Part shown: in pieces, positions 33,573 through 42,176 of the stretch | Numbering within the stretch: the stretch's first letter is position 1 | Layout of the letters: each line of letters starts with the position of its first letter | Source: Stappia sp. MMSF_3263 | GTDB lineage: Bacteria; Pseudomonadota; Alphaproteobacteria; Rhizobiales; Stappiaceae | DNA length: 64,000 nt | Direction: 5' to 3' | Assembly: GCF_030733745.1 (NCBI RefSeq) | Contig: NZ_JASHIK010000001.1 | Span: 124,001-188,000 of the forward strand | Notes under the pieces: generated by a model | Told to the model about the DNA's origin: nothing | The model's database searches: none | What the model saw: the letters and a program-made list of their open reading frames with translations, nothing else | Program-made: the position numbers and the translations under genes

Positions 33573-35009
33573 TCAGGGCAACTGGCGCCGGTCCCCGGCG
33601 ATGCGGTTTCGGCCGGCTTGCTTGGCTGCGTAAAGATGCTGGTCGGCGCGGTTGAACGTATCGTCGATGTCTTCTGCCCGCACGACCGCCGTGACCCCGC
33701 CGGAGACGGTCGCGGTGATGGCAGTGCCGCCGAACAGGACGGGTGCCTCTGTCAGGGCGAGGCGCAGTCGTTCCGCCATTGCCATGACCGCGGCTGCGTC
33801 GGCATGCGGCATGACGACGAGGAACTCCTCGCCCCCCAGGCGGCCGAAATGATCGTCCTCGCGCAACAGTCTGCGCGCGCGCCCGGCAAACTCCCGCAGG
33901 ACAGTGTCTCCCGCAAGGTGGCCGTGGCAGTCGTTCACCTGCTTGAAGTGGTCGAGATCAAGGAGAATGACGCCAAGGCCGGCCGCCACGATGTCGGGCT
34001 GCTCGGCAAGGTGCCTTGCCGCCGAAAGGATGGCCCGCCGCGACATGGCGCCGGTCAGCTCGTCGCGATGAGCCAGGTCATAGAGCTCCGCCTGTCGCTG
34101 CTTCAGGGCGGTGATGTCGACGCGGAAACCGACCGTGCCCCCGTTGGGGAGCTTCTTCTCCAGAACCCGGATCCAGCGCCCGTCGGGCAGCAACTGCTCG
34201 ATCGCCTCGGCGGAGGTGCGGTGGGCGGCGAGACGCTCGACAAGCCAATCCTTCTCGCGCCCGCGAGCCTGCGGAAACTGCCCGCATCTCAGGCCCTCGC
34301 GCAGGATTTCCTCGAAGTGCTGCCCGGGCCGGATGGCGTGGGCCAGTTCCGGATAGACCCGCCGGTATTGCTCATTGCAGATCAGCAGCCTGTCATCGGC
34401 GTCGAACAGGGCAAAGCCGTCAGGCAGGATCTCGATGGATTCCGTGAGCGTTTCCCAGAACGAGGTGGCGATGCGCTCGGCCGCCACCTGTTGCAACTCG
34501 CGAAGGACGAGTTGGGCGACGTCCTCGACCGCGTCAAGGTCCTGTCGGGAGAGACAGTGCCTTCGGCCATCGGCGAGACAGATCGATCCGACCATGCGGC
34601 CTTCATTGTCCCGCATCTGGAACCCGGCGAGGAGTGTCATCCTGGTGCCGGCAAGCCGGGCCTCGTCGGGCAGGCCTCGATGGGACGAGCCGGTGCCGGG
34701 CGACCAGAGGAACGACCCGGTCGCCACGCAGGCCCGTGCGATCGCGTGGGCCAGCGCGGCAAGCGGATCGTTGCATCCCTCCCGATGCAGATCGCGCGTA
34801 CCGTGCCCACCGGGCAGATAGACGAAGACGGCATCGACCTCGCACAAGCGACGTGCGATCCGCAATATCCGGGTCATTGCGACGTCGGCATGGAGCCTGG
34901 TGTCTTCGTCGGTCGCCGGAGCGTGCAACTCTGTGGCTGGTCCTGCCTCAAATCTGCTTGCCGGGGCCATGGTTGCCCTGACCTTGCCCGCGGGTTTCGG
35001 TGCGTTCAC
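33573..35009 (-). CDS. GAF-PAS-GGDEF diguanylate cyclase
   Basis: A 478-aa soluble signalling protein. An N-terminal GAF-like domain (about 40-170) is followed by a PAS domain (about 185-300; LPDGFALFDADDRLLICNEQYRRVYP) and a GGDEF domain from about 310. The active-site loop is GGEEF (392-396), an allowed active variant. RxxD, the product-inhibition site, is present five residues before it (Arg383, Asp386). It should therefore make cyclic di-GMP and be feedback-inhibited. No membrane segment is seen. It stands alone, convergent with the BA14K-like gene. Confidence 0.88.
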   Translation of the reverse strand: MNAPKPAGKVRATMAPASRFEAGPATELHAPATDEDTRLHADVAMTRILRIARRLCEVDAVFVYLPGGHGTRDLHREGCNDPLAALAHAIARACVATGSFLWSPGTGSSHRGLPDEARLAGTRMTLLAGFQMRDNEGRMVGSICLADGRRHCLSRQDLDAVEDVAQLVLRELQQVAAERIATSFWETLTESIEILPDGFALFDADDRLLICNEQYRRVYPELAHAIRPGQHFEEILREGLRCGQFPQARGREKDWLVERLAAHRTSAEAIEQLLPDGRWIRVLEKKLPNGGTVGFRVDITALKQRQAELYDLAHRDELTGAMSRRAILSAARHLAEQPDIVAAGLGVILLDLDHFKQVNDCHGHLAGDTVLREFAGRARRLLREDDHFGRLGGEEFLVVMPHADAAAVMAMAERLRLALTEAPVLFGGTAITATVSGGVTAVVRAEDIDDTFNRADQHLYAAKQAGRNRIAGDRRQLP

Positions 35010-35224
35010 GTCAACCGTCCATGCATCTCGACCCGACCTGATCTGCCCGACCCGGCCGGTCCCGTTGATCGGTCCTGGGTGCCGTGCATCGCGAAAAAAG
35101 CGAAGGATGCCGGAACCTGCCGTAGAGGACGCAGGGCTTCAAGGTTCGAAGAGAGGATGTACCCATCGCAGACCTGCTGTCGTAAACAGCAGCTAGCGGG
35201 CAAAGGTGCGATTTGAATCGAGTT

Positions 35225-36451
35225 TTAAAGTCCGAGCCGGGCGGCGGCCCCGTGAGCGGCCGCCAGTCCCGTCGCGAAACAGGCTTGAAGAAGATAGCCG
35301 CCGGTCGGAGCTTCCCAATCCAGCATCTCGCCGGCGACGTGAATGCCGGGCAGGGCTGTCAGCATGAACGTGTCGTCGATTGCATCCCACATAATACCGC
35401 CGGCCGAGGATATGGCGCGTTCCGGGGCGGGAAAGCCGGTGGCCACCAGCGGCAGGGCCTTGATCCTGGCGGCGAGTTGCTCCGGGTCGGCCGGGCGGGC
35501 GCCGGGTTCGGAAAGGAGCGCGACGGCAACGGGAGGAAGCCCGGTGCTCTTGCGCAGGTGGTTCGACAGCGATTGCTTTCCGCGCGGCCGCGACAGGCGT
35601 TGGCGCAGGTTCTCGAGGTCGAGATCGGGGCGCAGGTCGATGGAGATATCGGCCCGCCCGCTATTCGCAATTCGGGCGCGAAGCTCCGGCGTCAGGGCAT
35701 AGACGGCGCCGCCTTCGAGGCCGGAAGCCGTGACCACGGCTTCGCCCGCGATCCGCCGGTCGCCCACGGTGATGGCGATCCGCTTCAGCGGAGTGCCGGC
35801 GAAACGCTCGCGCAGGTGCTGCGACCAGGAAACGGAGATGCCCGCGTTGGCCGGCTGCAAGTCCGATACCGCGACGCCGCGCGAGGCAAGCAGCGGCACC
35901 CACTGCGCATTGCTGCCAAGTCGTGGCCAGCTTGCTCCGCCAAGCGCCAGAAGTGCGGCATCGGCACGGGCCTGCGAGGAGCCGTCCGGTCCCTCGAAAT
36001 GCAATGCACCATCCTCGCCAAGGCCTGTCCAGGTTGAGCGGGTCTGAAGACGGACGCCGTTTGCCGCCAGGCGGGCGAGCAGGGCGCGCACCAGCGGCGA
36101 GGCCTTCATCTGCCGCGGGAACACGCGCCCGCTCGAGCCGACAAAGGTCTCGATGCCAAGCTCCCCGCACCAAGTCCGCAGCGCCTGCGGATCGAACGCC
36201 CTGATGACTGGCGTCAGCCGGTCTTCAGCCTCGCGGTAGCGTCCGAGGAAGGTTTCGACAGGTTCGCTGTGGGTGAGATTGAGGCCGCCGCGCCCGGCCA
36301 TCAGAAGCTTGCGGGCGGGAGAGGGCATGCTCTCGTGAACGGTCACCGCCGCGCCGCGCCGCGACAAATGGTCGGCGGCGATGAGGCCGGCCGGGCCGGC
36401 GCCGACAACGACAACGGCGGGTTTGGCGATGCCCATGACTTGGTTCCCCAT
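35225..36451 (-). CDS. BaiN/HI0933-like FAD-dependent oxidoreductase
   Basis: A 408-aa flavoprotein of the TIGR03862-type family: FAD-binding VVVVGAGPAGLIAADHLSRRG near the start, GRGGLNLTHSEP (typical of HI0933/BaiN proteins), a central insertion, and C-terminal AGGIMWDAIDDTFMLTALPG, then IHVAGEMLDWEAPTGGYLLQ. The reaction is unknown in most members. The start region is a tandem 15-base duplication (36432-36446 and 36447-36461), each copy carrying a ribosome-binding site and ATG. Starts at 36451 and 36436 are therefore equally plausible. Confidence 0.85.
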   Translation of the reverse strand: MGNQVMGIAKPAVVVVGAGPAGLIAADHLSRRGAAVTVHESMPSPARKLLMAGRGGLNLTHSEPVETFLGRYREAEDRLTPVIRAFDPQALRTWCGELGIETFVGSSGRVFPRQMKASPLVRALLARLAANGVRLQTRSTWTGLGEDGALHFEGPDGSSQARADAALLALGGASWPRLGSNAQWVPLLASRGVAVSDLQPANAGISVSWSQHLRERFAGTPLKRIAITVGDRRIAGEAVVTASGLEGGAVYALTPELRARIANSGRADISIDLRPDLDLENLRQRLSRPRGKQSLSNHLRKSTGLPPVAVALLSEPGARPADPEQLAARIKALPLVATGFPAPERAISSAGGIMWDAIDDTFMLTALPGIHVAGEMLDWEAPTGGYLLQACFATGLAAAHGAAARLGL

Positions 36452-36515
36452 GACTTGATTCCCGGTGTGGTGAAATGGAAGTTCGTTCAGAGCCTGCCGG
36501 GAAGTGGGGTGAACT

Positions 36516-37319
36516 TCAGACCCGGGGTTGCGGCCCGGCCTCGCGGCGGGCAGCGAGGTCGCCTTCGTAGGCTTTGGCGATCCGCAGGAAACGGGTATAG
36601 GCGAAGTTCCCGGAAATCACGATCCCCCACCATCCGTAAAGCATGTAGCGGCGCAGGACATAGGCCTTGAGGAAGGCAAGCGGGAATTCGGTGAGAAGGC
36701 GCCAGCGGGCCACCTTGCGGCCGCGCTTTGCCATGTCGAGCGCCTGCATCGTGGAATAGCGGTTCATCTTCTCGACATGGAAGGCGACCGAGCGGATCGA
36801 CCGATGCTCCATAGCCTGCCGGAGCCGTGCGGGTCGCGCATCCTCGGGCGGCCGTACGGTGTCGTGCACGGGCGAATCGGAAAAGCGTCCGGCCCGTCGA
36901 TCGTAGAGGCGGATCTGGATATAACCGTAGGCCCAGGGCGCCGGCCCGTCCTCGTGCGCGAAGACATCCAGGATCGACACCTGCCAGAACGGGTTGGAAA
37001 CAAGGGCGGAGGAACGCGCCAGTGTTTCGATCTCCAGCGCCAGTGCGGGCGTCGCGGCCTCGTCGGCGTCGAGATTGAACAGCCAGTCATTGCGGCACTG
37101 GTCTTCCGCGAAGCGCTTCTGCGGTCCGTAGCCGGACCAGGCATTCTCGATCACGCGCGCGCCGTGCCGCTCGGCGACCTCCCTCGTGCCGTCCCGCGAA
37201 CCGCTGTCGACGACGATGATCTCGTCGGCGAAGGGTTTGACGCTGTCGATGGCGCGTCCGATCCGGTCCGCTTCGTCCCGCGCTATTATAAAGACGGAAA
37301 TCGCCTGGGCTTCGCTCAT
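36516..37319 (-). CDS. Family 2 glycosyltransferase, WaaE/KdtX-like
   Basis: A 267-aa GT2 enzyme with the nucleotide-sugar fold ISVFIIARDEADRIGRAIDSVK, IIVVDSGSRDGTREVA and the metal motif NLDADEAAT (DxD). The later part (FSDSPVHDTVRPP, HRSIRSVAFHVEKMNRYSTMQA, ending in a hydrophobic FPLAFLKAYVLRRYMLYGWWG segment) follows the lipopolysaccharide-core WaaE/KdtX group. It probably adds a sugar to the LPS core at the inner membrane. It lies 64 bases upstream of the flavoprotein gene (transcription order). Confidence 0.85.
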   Translation of the reverse strand: MSEAQAISVFIIARDEADRIGRAIDSVKPFADEIIVVDSGSRDGTREVAERHGARVIENAWSGYGPQKRFAEDQCRNDWLFNLDADEAATPALALEIETLARSSALVSNPFWQVSILDVFAHEDGPAPWAYGYIQIRLYDRRAGRFSDSPVHDTVRPPEDARPARLRQAMEHRSIRSVAFHVEKMNRYSTMQALDMAKRGRKVARWRLLTEFPLAFLKAYVLRRYMLYGWWGIVISGNFAYTRFLRIAKAYEGDLAARREAGPQPRV

Positions 37320-37763
37320 TGAGGCAACGGCCTTCCTGGTTCTGCGACGGGATCGTGCCGAATCGCGCCCGCCCGGTCAGTCCGGAAAGGCGGGAGCGAT
37401 GCAACTGCAAACCGCGCGCGCCTTCTTTAAGTGGCGATTCTCCCGTCATCAAGCATGTAGGCGGATCGCGGTGCAAGCGCCGGACGGACGGCAAGCGGCG
37501 CGGCGTGCTCCACCTCCCGGTTTGCGCAAAAAGCCGCGAAACGGCGGAAATGCCGGGAAACGGGGCTCATTTGCTAACAGAGGCTTAACGGGGTGTCACC
37601 GCAAAGACACACTGTGTCCGTGGAGTGCCGCAAACAGGCATTTGCCGGTTGCGAGGCGCGGCCGGCCCGGCTTAGAACAGGGTCGAGCTCGCGGGGAAGC
37701 TTGCTCAACTCTCATCTCCCGTTGGCCACAAGGTCACTAGGGAACAACGACGAGGTCAGGAAA
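37320..37763. other. Intergenic region between the glycosyltransferase and the porin
   Basis: 444 bases without a supportable gene, between divergent genes. It holds the porin promoter candidate (37649-37677) and an 80-base porin leader. The distal part near 37560-37620 is AT-richer and contains repeated short GTGTC/GACAC blocks. I see no terminator and no small ORF with a good ribosome-binding site. Confidence 0.6.
37649..37677 (+). promoter_or_regulatory. Candidate porin promoter
   Basis: TTGCGA (37649-37654) and TTAGAA (37672-37677) are 17 bases apart. Transcription would begin about 80 bases before the porin ATG. Porin genes are strongly expressed, so a good sigma-70-like promoter is expected here. 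Confidence 0.45.
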
Positions 37764-39047
37764 ATGAACATTAAGAGCATCCTGCTCGGCGCTTCCGCTG
37801 CCGCCCTGGCGGCCACGGGCGCTCAGGCCGCCGATCTTCCGGTGGCTCCGGAGCCGGTCGATTACGTCCGCGTTTGCGACGCTTTCGGCACCGGCTTCTT
37901 CTACATCCCGGGCACCGAGACCTGCCTGAAGATCGGCGGCGGCGTTCGCGTTGAATTCCGTGCGTTCGACATGCTCCAGGACGGCGGCAGCGCTTGGGAC
38001 GCCCGCACCGATACCTCGACCGGTATCCGTGCTCGTGGCTACCTGAACTTCGACAGCCGCACCAACACCGAGTACGGCCTGCTGCGCACCTACGTCGCTG
38101 CTTGGTCGACCACCGACAACGCTGGTGGCTCGGACTTCTACCTGGATGAAGCCTTCATCCAGCTCGGCGGCTTCGTCGCTGGTCGTACCGCTTCGTACTT
38201 CCAGTTCTACACGGGCAACAACTGGGGTTCCGTGCTCGACCAGGGCTTCGCTGACTTCGGCGAGACCAACCTGTTCGCGTACACCGCTCAGTTCGGCAAC
38301 GGCTTCTCGGCTTCGGCCTCGGTGGAAGTTGCCAACAAGCGTGGCCAGATCTTCTACAACGGCGCTCAGATCGGTACCCGTACCGTTGCGCTCTCTGGTA
38401 CCCCGGCTGCTTCGATCGACGGTTACGGCGGTCACAAGATCCCGGACTTCGTCGCCAACCTGCGCGTCGACCAGGGTTGGGGTTCGGCTCAGTTGATGGG
38501 TGCTCTGCACCACGTCTACGGCCGTTCGCTGAACGCTGCCACGATGGGTACCGGCACTGCCGCCACCAACTTCCCGGGCGCTGTTATCAGCACCAACGGC
38601 AAGGGCAAGCTCGGCTGGGCGATCGGCGCTGGCGCCACGTTCAACCTGCCGATGATTGCTCCGGGCGACAACGTGTCGATCCAGGCTTCGTACTCGCAGG
38701 GCGCTATCGGCTACGTGAGCTCGGCTTGGGACGGCGTCTTCTCTGACGCTTCCTACAACGCTGCCGGCGCTCTCAAGCTGTCGAGCGCATGGGGCATCGG
38801 TGGTGGCTTCACCCACTTCTGGACCCCGGCCATCTCGTCGGCTCTGACCGTGTCCTACAACAGCCTCGACCAGGCTGCTGGCGGTGCGGACATCCGCGAC
38901 CTGAACGTTCAGGGTAACCTGATCTGGCGTCCGGTCTCCGGCCTCTATGTCGGTGCCGAGCTCGAGTACCGCAACCGCAACACCAACGTCGTTGGCGCGG
39001 ACTCTGACGATCTCGTCGGTATCTTCCGCGTGCAGCGCACGTTCTAA
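37764..39047 (+). CDS. Outer-membrane porin, alphaproteobacterial RopA/Omp2 type
   Basis: A 427-aa trimeric beta-barrel porin. The signal peptide MNIKSILLGASAAALAATGA (cleaved near AQA/ADLP) is followed by the family start EPVDYVRVCDAFGTGFFYIP. Two cysteines (CDAF and CLKIGG) bracket it, as in Hyphomicrobiales porins. The barrel ends in a C-terminal Phe (VQRTF), the outer-membrane assembly signal. Codon choice differs visibly from the neighbours (many GCT, GGT and CGT codons), as in very highly expressed genes. AGGTCAGGAAA precedes ATG 37764; a strong terminator follows. Confidence 0.93.
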   Translation: MNIKSILLGASAAALAATGAQAADLPVAPEPVDYVRVCDAFGTGFFYIPGTETCLKIGGGVRVEFRAFDMLQDGGSAWDARTDTSTGIRARGYLNFDSRTNTEYGLLRTYVAAWSTTDNAGGSDFYLDEAFIQLGGFVAGRTASYFQFYTGNNWGSVLDQGFADFGETNLFAYTAQFGNGFSASASVEVANKRGQIFYNGAQIGTRTVALSGTPAASIDGYGGHKIPDFVANLRVDQGWGSAQLMGALHHVYGRSLNAATMGTGTAATNFPGAVISTNGKGKLGWAIGAGATFNLPMIAPGDNVSIQASYSQGAIGYVSSAWDGVFSDASYNAAGALKLSSAWGIGGGFTHFWTPAISSALTVSYNSLDQAAGGADIRDLNVQGNLIWRPVSGLYVGAELEYRNRNTNVVGADSDDLVGIFRVQRTF

Positions 39048-39071
39048 TCTGATCTCCTAGATCGGATTGAG

Positions 39072-39104
39072 GGCCCGGCGGGAAACCGCCGGGCCTTTTC
39101 TTTT
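39072..39104 (+). terminator. Rho-independent terminator of the porin gene
   Basis: A perfect 10-base-pair GC stem (39072-39081 with 39086-39095) closed by a GAAA tetraloop and followed by TTTTCTTTT. Confidence 0.95.
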
Positions 39105-39390
39105 GGGCGCATTGCAACGGCGTTGCCTCGACGAGAGGCGTCCCATCGGCCTGGTTCATGCGGTGTAATGGCGTCTATTCGGTCGCTTCTTTTTTGTTCT
39201 AAGCATATGTTTTAATTACAGTAAATAGAATATATTGACGTTCTCGTAAATAAGCCGCTTGCATCCCCGCCTCCAAGGTGGAATCTTCTCTCCCGACTGG
39301 AACAGCAAGACGCTTGCCTGCCGAGGCGCCGGGCCAATGCCCGCTGCGCTCCATCTCGCAGGGCAAGCGGTACCGCGAGGGAGCAATGCC
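39105..39390. other. AT-rich intergenic region before the thiolase gene
   Basis: Between the porin terminator and the thiolase start. The segment 39185-39260 is clearly AT-rich, with several -10-like hexamers (for example TATATT near 39232), which makes it a likely promoter region, but no single -35/-10 pair stands out. No small gene with a convincing start signal is seen. Confidence 0.5.
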
Positions 39391-40557
39391 ATGACTGCAG
39401 CGATCGTTGGCTGGGCGCATACGCCGTTCGGCAAGCATTCCGAGGAAAGCGTCGAGAGCCTCATCGTCACCGTCGCGCGCGATGCGATTGCCGATGCGGG
39501 CTTCGAACCCGGCGATATCGACGAGATCGTGCTCGGTCATTTCAACGCCGGCTTCTCGGCGCAGGACTTTACCGCGTCCCTGGTTCTTCAGGCCGATCCG
39601 GCCCTGCGGTTCAAGCGTGCGACGCGGGTCGAGAACGCCTGTGCAACTGGTTCGGCCGCGGTCCATCAGGGGGTGCGGGCGATCAATTCCCGCGAGGCGC
39701 GCGTGGTGCTCGTCGTCGGCGTCGAGCAGATGACCACGACACCTGGCCCGGAGATCGGTAAAAACCTGCTCAAGGCGTCCTATCTGCCGGAGGACGGCGA
39801 CACGCCGGGCGGATTCGCCGGCGTCTTCGGCAAGATCGCGCAAGGCTATTTCCAGAAATACGGTGACCGCTCGGACGCGCTGGCCGCGATCGCGGCGAAG
39901 AACCACAAGAACGGTGTCAGCAATCCCTATGCACAGATGCGCAAGGACCTGGGCTTCGAGTTCTGCCGCGCCGAAAGCGAGAAGAACCCGTTCGTCGCTG
40001 GCCCGCTGAAGCGCACCGACTGCTCGCTCGTCTCCGACGGCGCGGCAGCTCTGGTGCTCACCGATGTCGAAACGGCGCTGGGACGCAAGAAGGCGGTTGC
40101 ATTCCGTGGCCTTTCGCATGTCCAGGACTTCCTGCCCATGTCGAAGCGCGACATCCTTGCGTTCGAGGGCTGCGGCGAAGCCTGGCGGCGGGCGTTGTCG
40201 GCAGCCGGCGTCGGCCTTGACGACCTCTCGTTTGTCGAGACGCATGACTGCTTCACGATCGCGGAGCTGATAGAGTACGAGGCGATGGGGTTAACGAAGC
40301 CGGGCGAAGGCCACCGCGCCATCCTGGAAGGCTGGACGCAGCCGGACGGGCGTTTGCCGGTCAATCCCTCTGGCGGGCTGAAGGCCAAGGGACATCCGAT
40401 CGGAGCCACCGGGGTCTCGATGCATGTCCTCTCGGCAATGCAGCTGACCGGTACGGCCGGCGATATCCAGGTCAAGAACGCCGGGCTCGGCGGCATTTTC
40501 AACATGGGTGGAGCGGCTGTCGCCAACTACGTGTCGGTGTTGCAACCGCTGCGCTAA
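39391..40557 (+). CDS. Thiolase-family acetyl-CoA acyltransferase (SCP2-type)
   Basis: A 388-aa thiolase. The nucleophilic Cys is in VENACATGSAAVHQGV (about residue 87). The C-terminal histidine block is NPSGGLKAKGHPIGATGVSM, and VETHDCFTIAELIEYEAMGL carries the SCP2-thiolase HDCF motif. These proteins cleave or form 3-oxoacyl-CoA; SCP2-type members often act on branched or unusual chains. I start at ATG 39391 with GAGGGAGC upstream. No partner DUF35/OB-fold gene is next to it, which is unusual for this type. It might serve the acyl-CoA pathway at 22657-26561, but nothing in the sequence links them. Confidence 0.83.
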   Translation: MTAAIVGWAHTPFGKHSEESVESLIVTVARDAIADAGFEPGDIDEIVLGHFNAGFSAQDFTASLVLQADPALRFKRATRVENACATGSAAVHQGVRAINSREARVVLVVGVEQMTTTPGPEIGKNLLKASYLPEDGDTPGGFAGVFGKIAQGYFQKYGDRSDALAAIAAKNHKNGVSNPYAQMRKDLGFEFCRAESEKNPFVAGPLKRTDCSLVSDGAAALVLTDVETALGRKKAVAFRGLSHVQDFLPMSKRDILAFEGCGEAWRRALSAAGVGLDDLSFVETHDCFTIAELIEYEAMGLTKPGEGHRAILEGWTQPDGRLPVNPSGGLKAKGHPIGATGVSMHVLSAMQLTGTAGDIQVKNAGLGGIFNMGGAAVANYVSVLQPLR

Positions 40558-40579
40558 CGAGCTGGATCGGGAGCTCGTT
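40556..40579 (+). terminator. Hairpin directly behind the thiolase gene
   Basis: AACGAGCT (40556-40563) and AGCTCGTT (40572-40579) form a perfect 8-base stem with an 8-base loop. There is no T-run, so it may be a weak or Rho-assisted terminator or an mRNA-stabilising hairpin. The remaining 200 bases to 40785 hold nothing recognisable. Confidence 0.3.
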
Positions 40580-40785
40580 CCAGGCCTGTCGGGAAACGGC
40601 ACAACCTCGGGTCGGGGCGCGGGCGTTTCGGTCATCGGCATTGGCATCGCACGGATGCGCGCCGGGAACCGACCCCGGGTTTGGGCGAGCGAACATGCCT
40701 GGTCGGGCGGATGATATGTGCAGATGATCGCGGCGCGGGGCAACGGCTTCCGCGCCGTTTGCTTTTCCCTTTGCCGCGCGCCGGC

Positions 40786-41487
40786 TCAATAGATCGCCGA
40801 TTCCATGTGCCGGGCGAGGTCGAGCAGGTCGAAAGCCACGACTTCCCATGAATCCTCAGGTGCAAGGTCGTGGGTCTGCTCGGCTCCAAATTCTTTCGGC
40901 CTGGCAAAGAAGGCCGTCTTCAGGCCGGCGCTGCGTGCAACGGCAAGATCGGCATTGTGGGCTGAGGCGTACATGACCTCGCCCGGTGTGAGGCCGATCG
41001 CCTGCACCGCCCCGGCCAGCAACCCGCCACGCCGGCCCTCGCCGACCAGATCGGTTCCCAGAACCAGGTCCCAAGGCAGGCCGGCATGCTTGGCAAGCCA
41101 GGTCATGGTCGAGGTCGGGATGTCCGTGCAAGGGGCAATGACGTATTCGCGGCGCAATGCCCGTAAACCGGGAACGCTGTCGGGCCAGGACGGCAGCCGT
41201 TGCCAGCTGCTTGCAAGTTGCGCTGTGTCCTTGTCGCCAAGGACCCGATCAAGTTTCCCGGTTTCCAGAACATCCTGCAGGGATGCGCTTGCGACTTCGT
41301 CACCGCGCACATCCTGAGCAAGCGGATCCCGCACACGGGCTCTGTAGGCCTGATACCAGGCGTCCGCCAGCGCGTGGGAACTGATCTCACGACCGCTCTT
41401 GGCAAAGGCCCGCTCGAAACCATGGGCAAGTCCTTTACGCCAGTCGATTACGGTGCCGAATACATCAAAGAAAATAGCTTTTACCAC
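40786..41487 (-). CDS. Haloacid dehalogenase type II-like hydrolase
   Basis: A 233-aa HAD protein. The nucleophile Asp8 is in AIFFDVFGTVIDW; type-II haloacid dehalogenases show FDxYGT here. Motif II is ...APCTDIPTSTM (Thr), and the late acidic block is VMYASAHNADLAVARSAGLKTAFFARP. It may hydrolyse a 2-haloacid or act as a phosphatase-like HAD. I chose GTG 41487 because GAG lies 8 bases upstream and the sequence then begins at the first strand; GTG 41496 and ATG 41562 are alternatives. Upstream DNA is unusually AT-rich. Confidence 0.8.
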   Translation of the reverse strand: MVKAIFFDVFGTVIDWRKGLAHGFERAFAKSGREISSHALADAWYQAYRARVRDPLAQDVRGDEVASASLQDVLETGKLDRVLGDKDTAQLASSWQRLPSWPDSVPGLRALRREYVIAPCTDIPTSTMTWLAKHAGLPWDLVLGTDLVGEGRRGGLLAGAVQAIGLTPGEVMYASAHNADLAVARSAGLKTAFFARPKEFGAEQTHDLAPEDSWEVVAFDLLDLARHMESAIY

Positions 41488-42176
41488 GGGATTCACTCGA
41501 TATTGATTTGATTGAAACGTCTCGCGACAGCGTAGTATTAGTTGTCCGGATGCGAGAATCAACCAAGAGTGCTAGGCCTCGAAACAATAGTAGCATCCTT
41601 GAAATTGATTCGTTGCAGAATCTAATTTTCCTGTCGTTGTGAAAAATATGGTTGCGAGTTGAAGTCATTCGCGTTCGATTCAAATAAAAACATCGGCCTG
41701 CACGAAATGAATGTGCGTCTCTGGATTTTGGTTTGGTTGCGTTGGTGTCTTGCAATAACTTGTAACCACATGCTGGTGGTGCAGGCGAAGAGAAACCAGA
41801 GGTGGTAATATTGCGCGAACCGCCCACGGTCCGCGCCGTGGCGGCAGGCACGTCTCTGACATGACACCTCTCTGGATGCGATGCCCGCAGGTGCAAGACG
41901 TGTATCGGTGCGGTGCGCCGTGAACGGATGGCAGCGCCGGCAGAACCGGAAAGCCGTGGCGGGCGGCGTTTCACCTGAGGAACCTTCGCACGGATATTTT
42001 CCGCATGGGAAATCGTCGGCCGGCAGGGGCGCGGCATTGCCTTTGCCGTGTCGACATGCCCGCCCGGGGATGTTTTTTCTCCTCTTCTCGTCTCGTTTGA
42101 AATGCCATGCCCGGCGGATCGGCACGTGAGCCTCTATCTGTAGGTTCACTCAGAATTCAGCCGGAGACCGCGCCGA
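41488..42176. other. AT-rich intergenic island upstream of cysG
   Basis: 689 bases without a supportable gene. From about 41500 to 41820 the base composition is clearly lower in GC than anywhere else in the window. Minus-strand frames here (for example 41622-42149) show no domain, no good ribosome-binding site and odd composition. A bulged GC hairpin lies at 41820-41845 (CCGCC-ACGG arms) without a T-run. It must contain the promoters of the HAD gene and of the cys operon, but I cannot place them. It may be a remnant of inserted DNA. Confidence 0.5.

Noticed and set aside
33477-35216. A 579-codon plus-strand open frame
   Set aside because: It is the reverse of the GAF-PAS-GGDEF cyclase gene, whose motifs are intact. 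The plus-strand frame has no recognisable domain.
39391-40557. Thiolase as the last step of the TetR-controlled pathway
   Set aside because: It lies 6.5 kb from the transporter operon with unrelated genes between, and its upstream region shows no TGATTCAT-type site, so I kept it separate.
41622-42149. A 175-codon minus-strand open frame in the AT-rich island
   Set aside because: No ribosome-binding site, no domain, and its composition changes halfway with the base composition of the DNA. I report the region as an island rather than as a gene.
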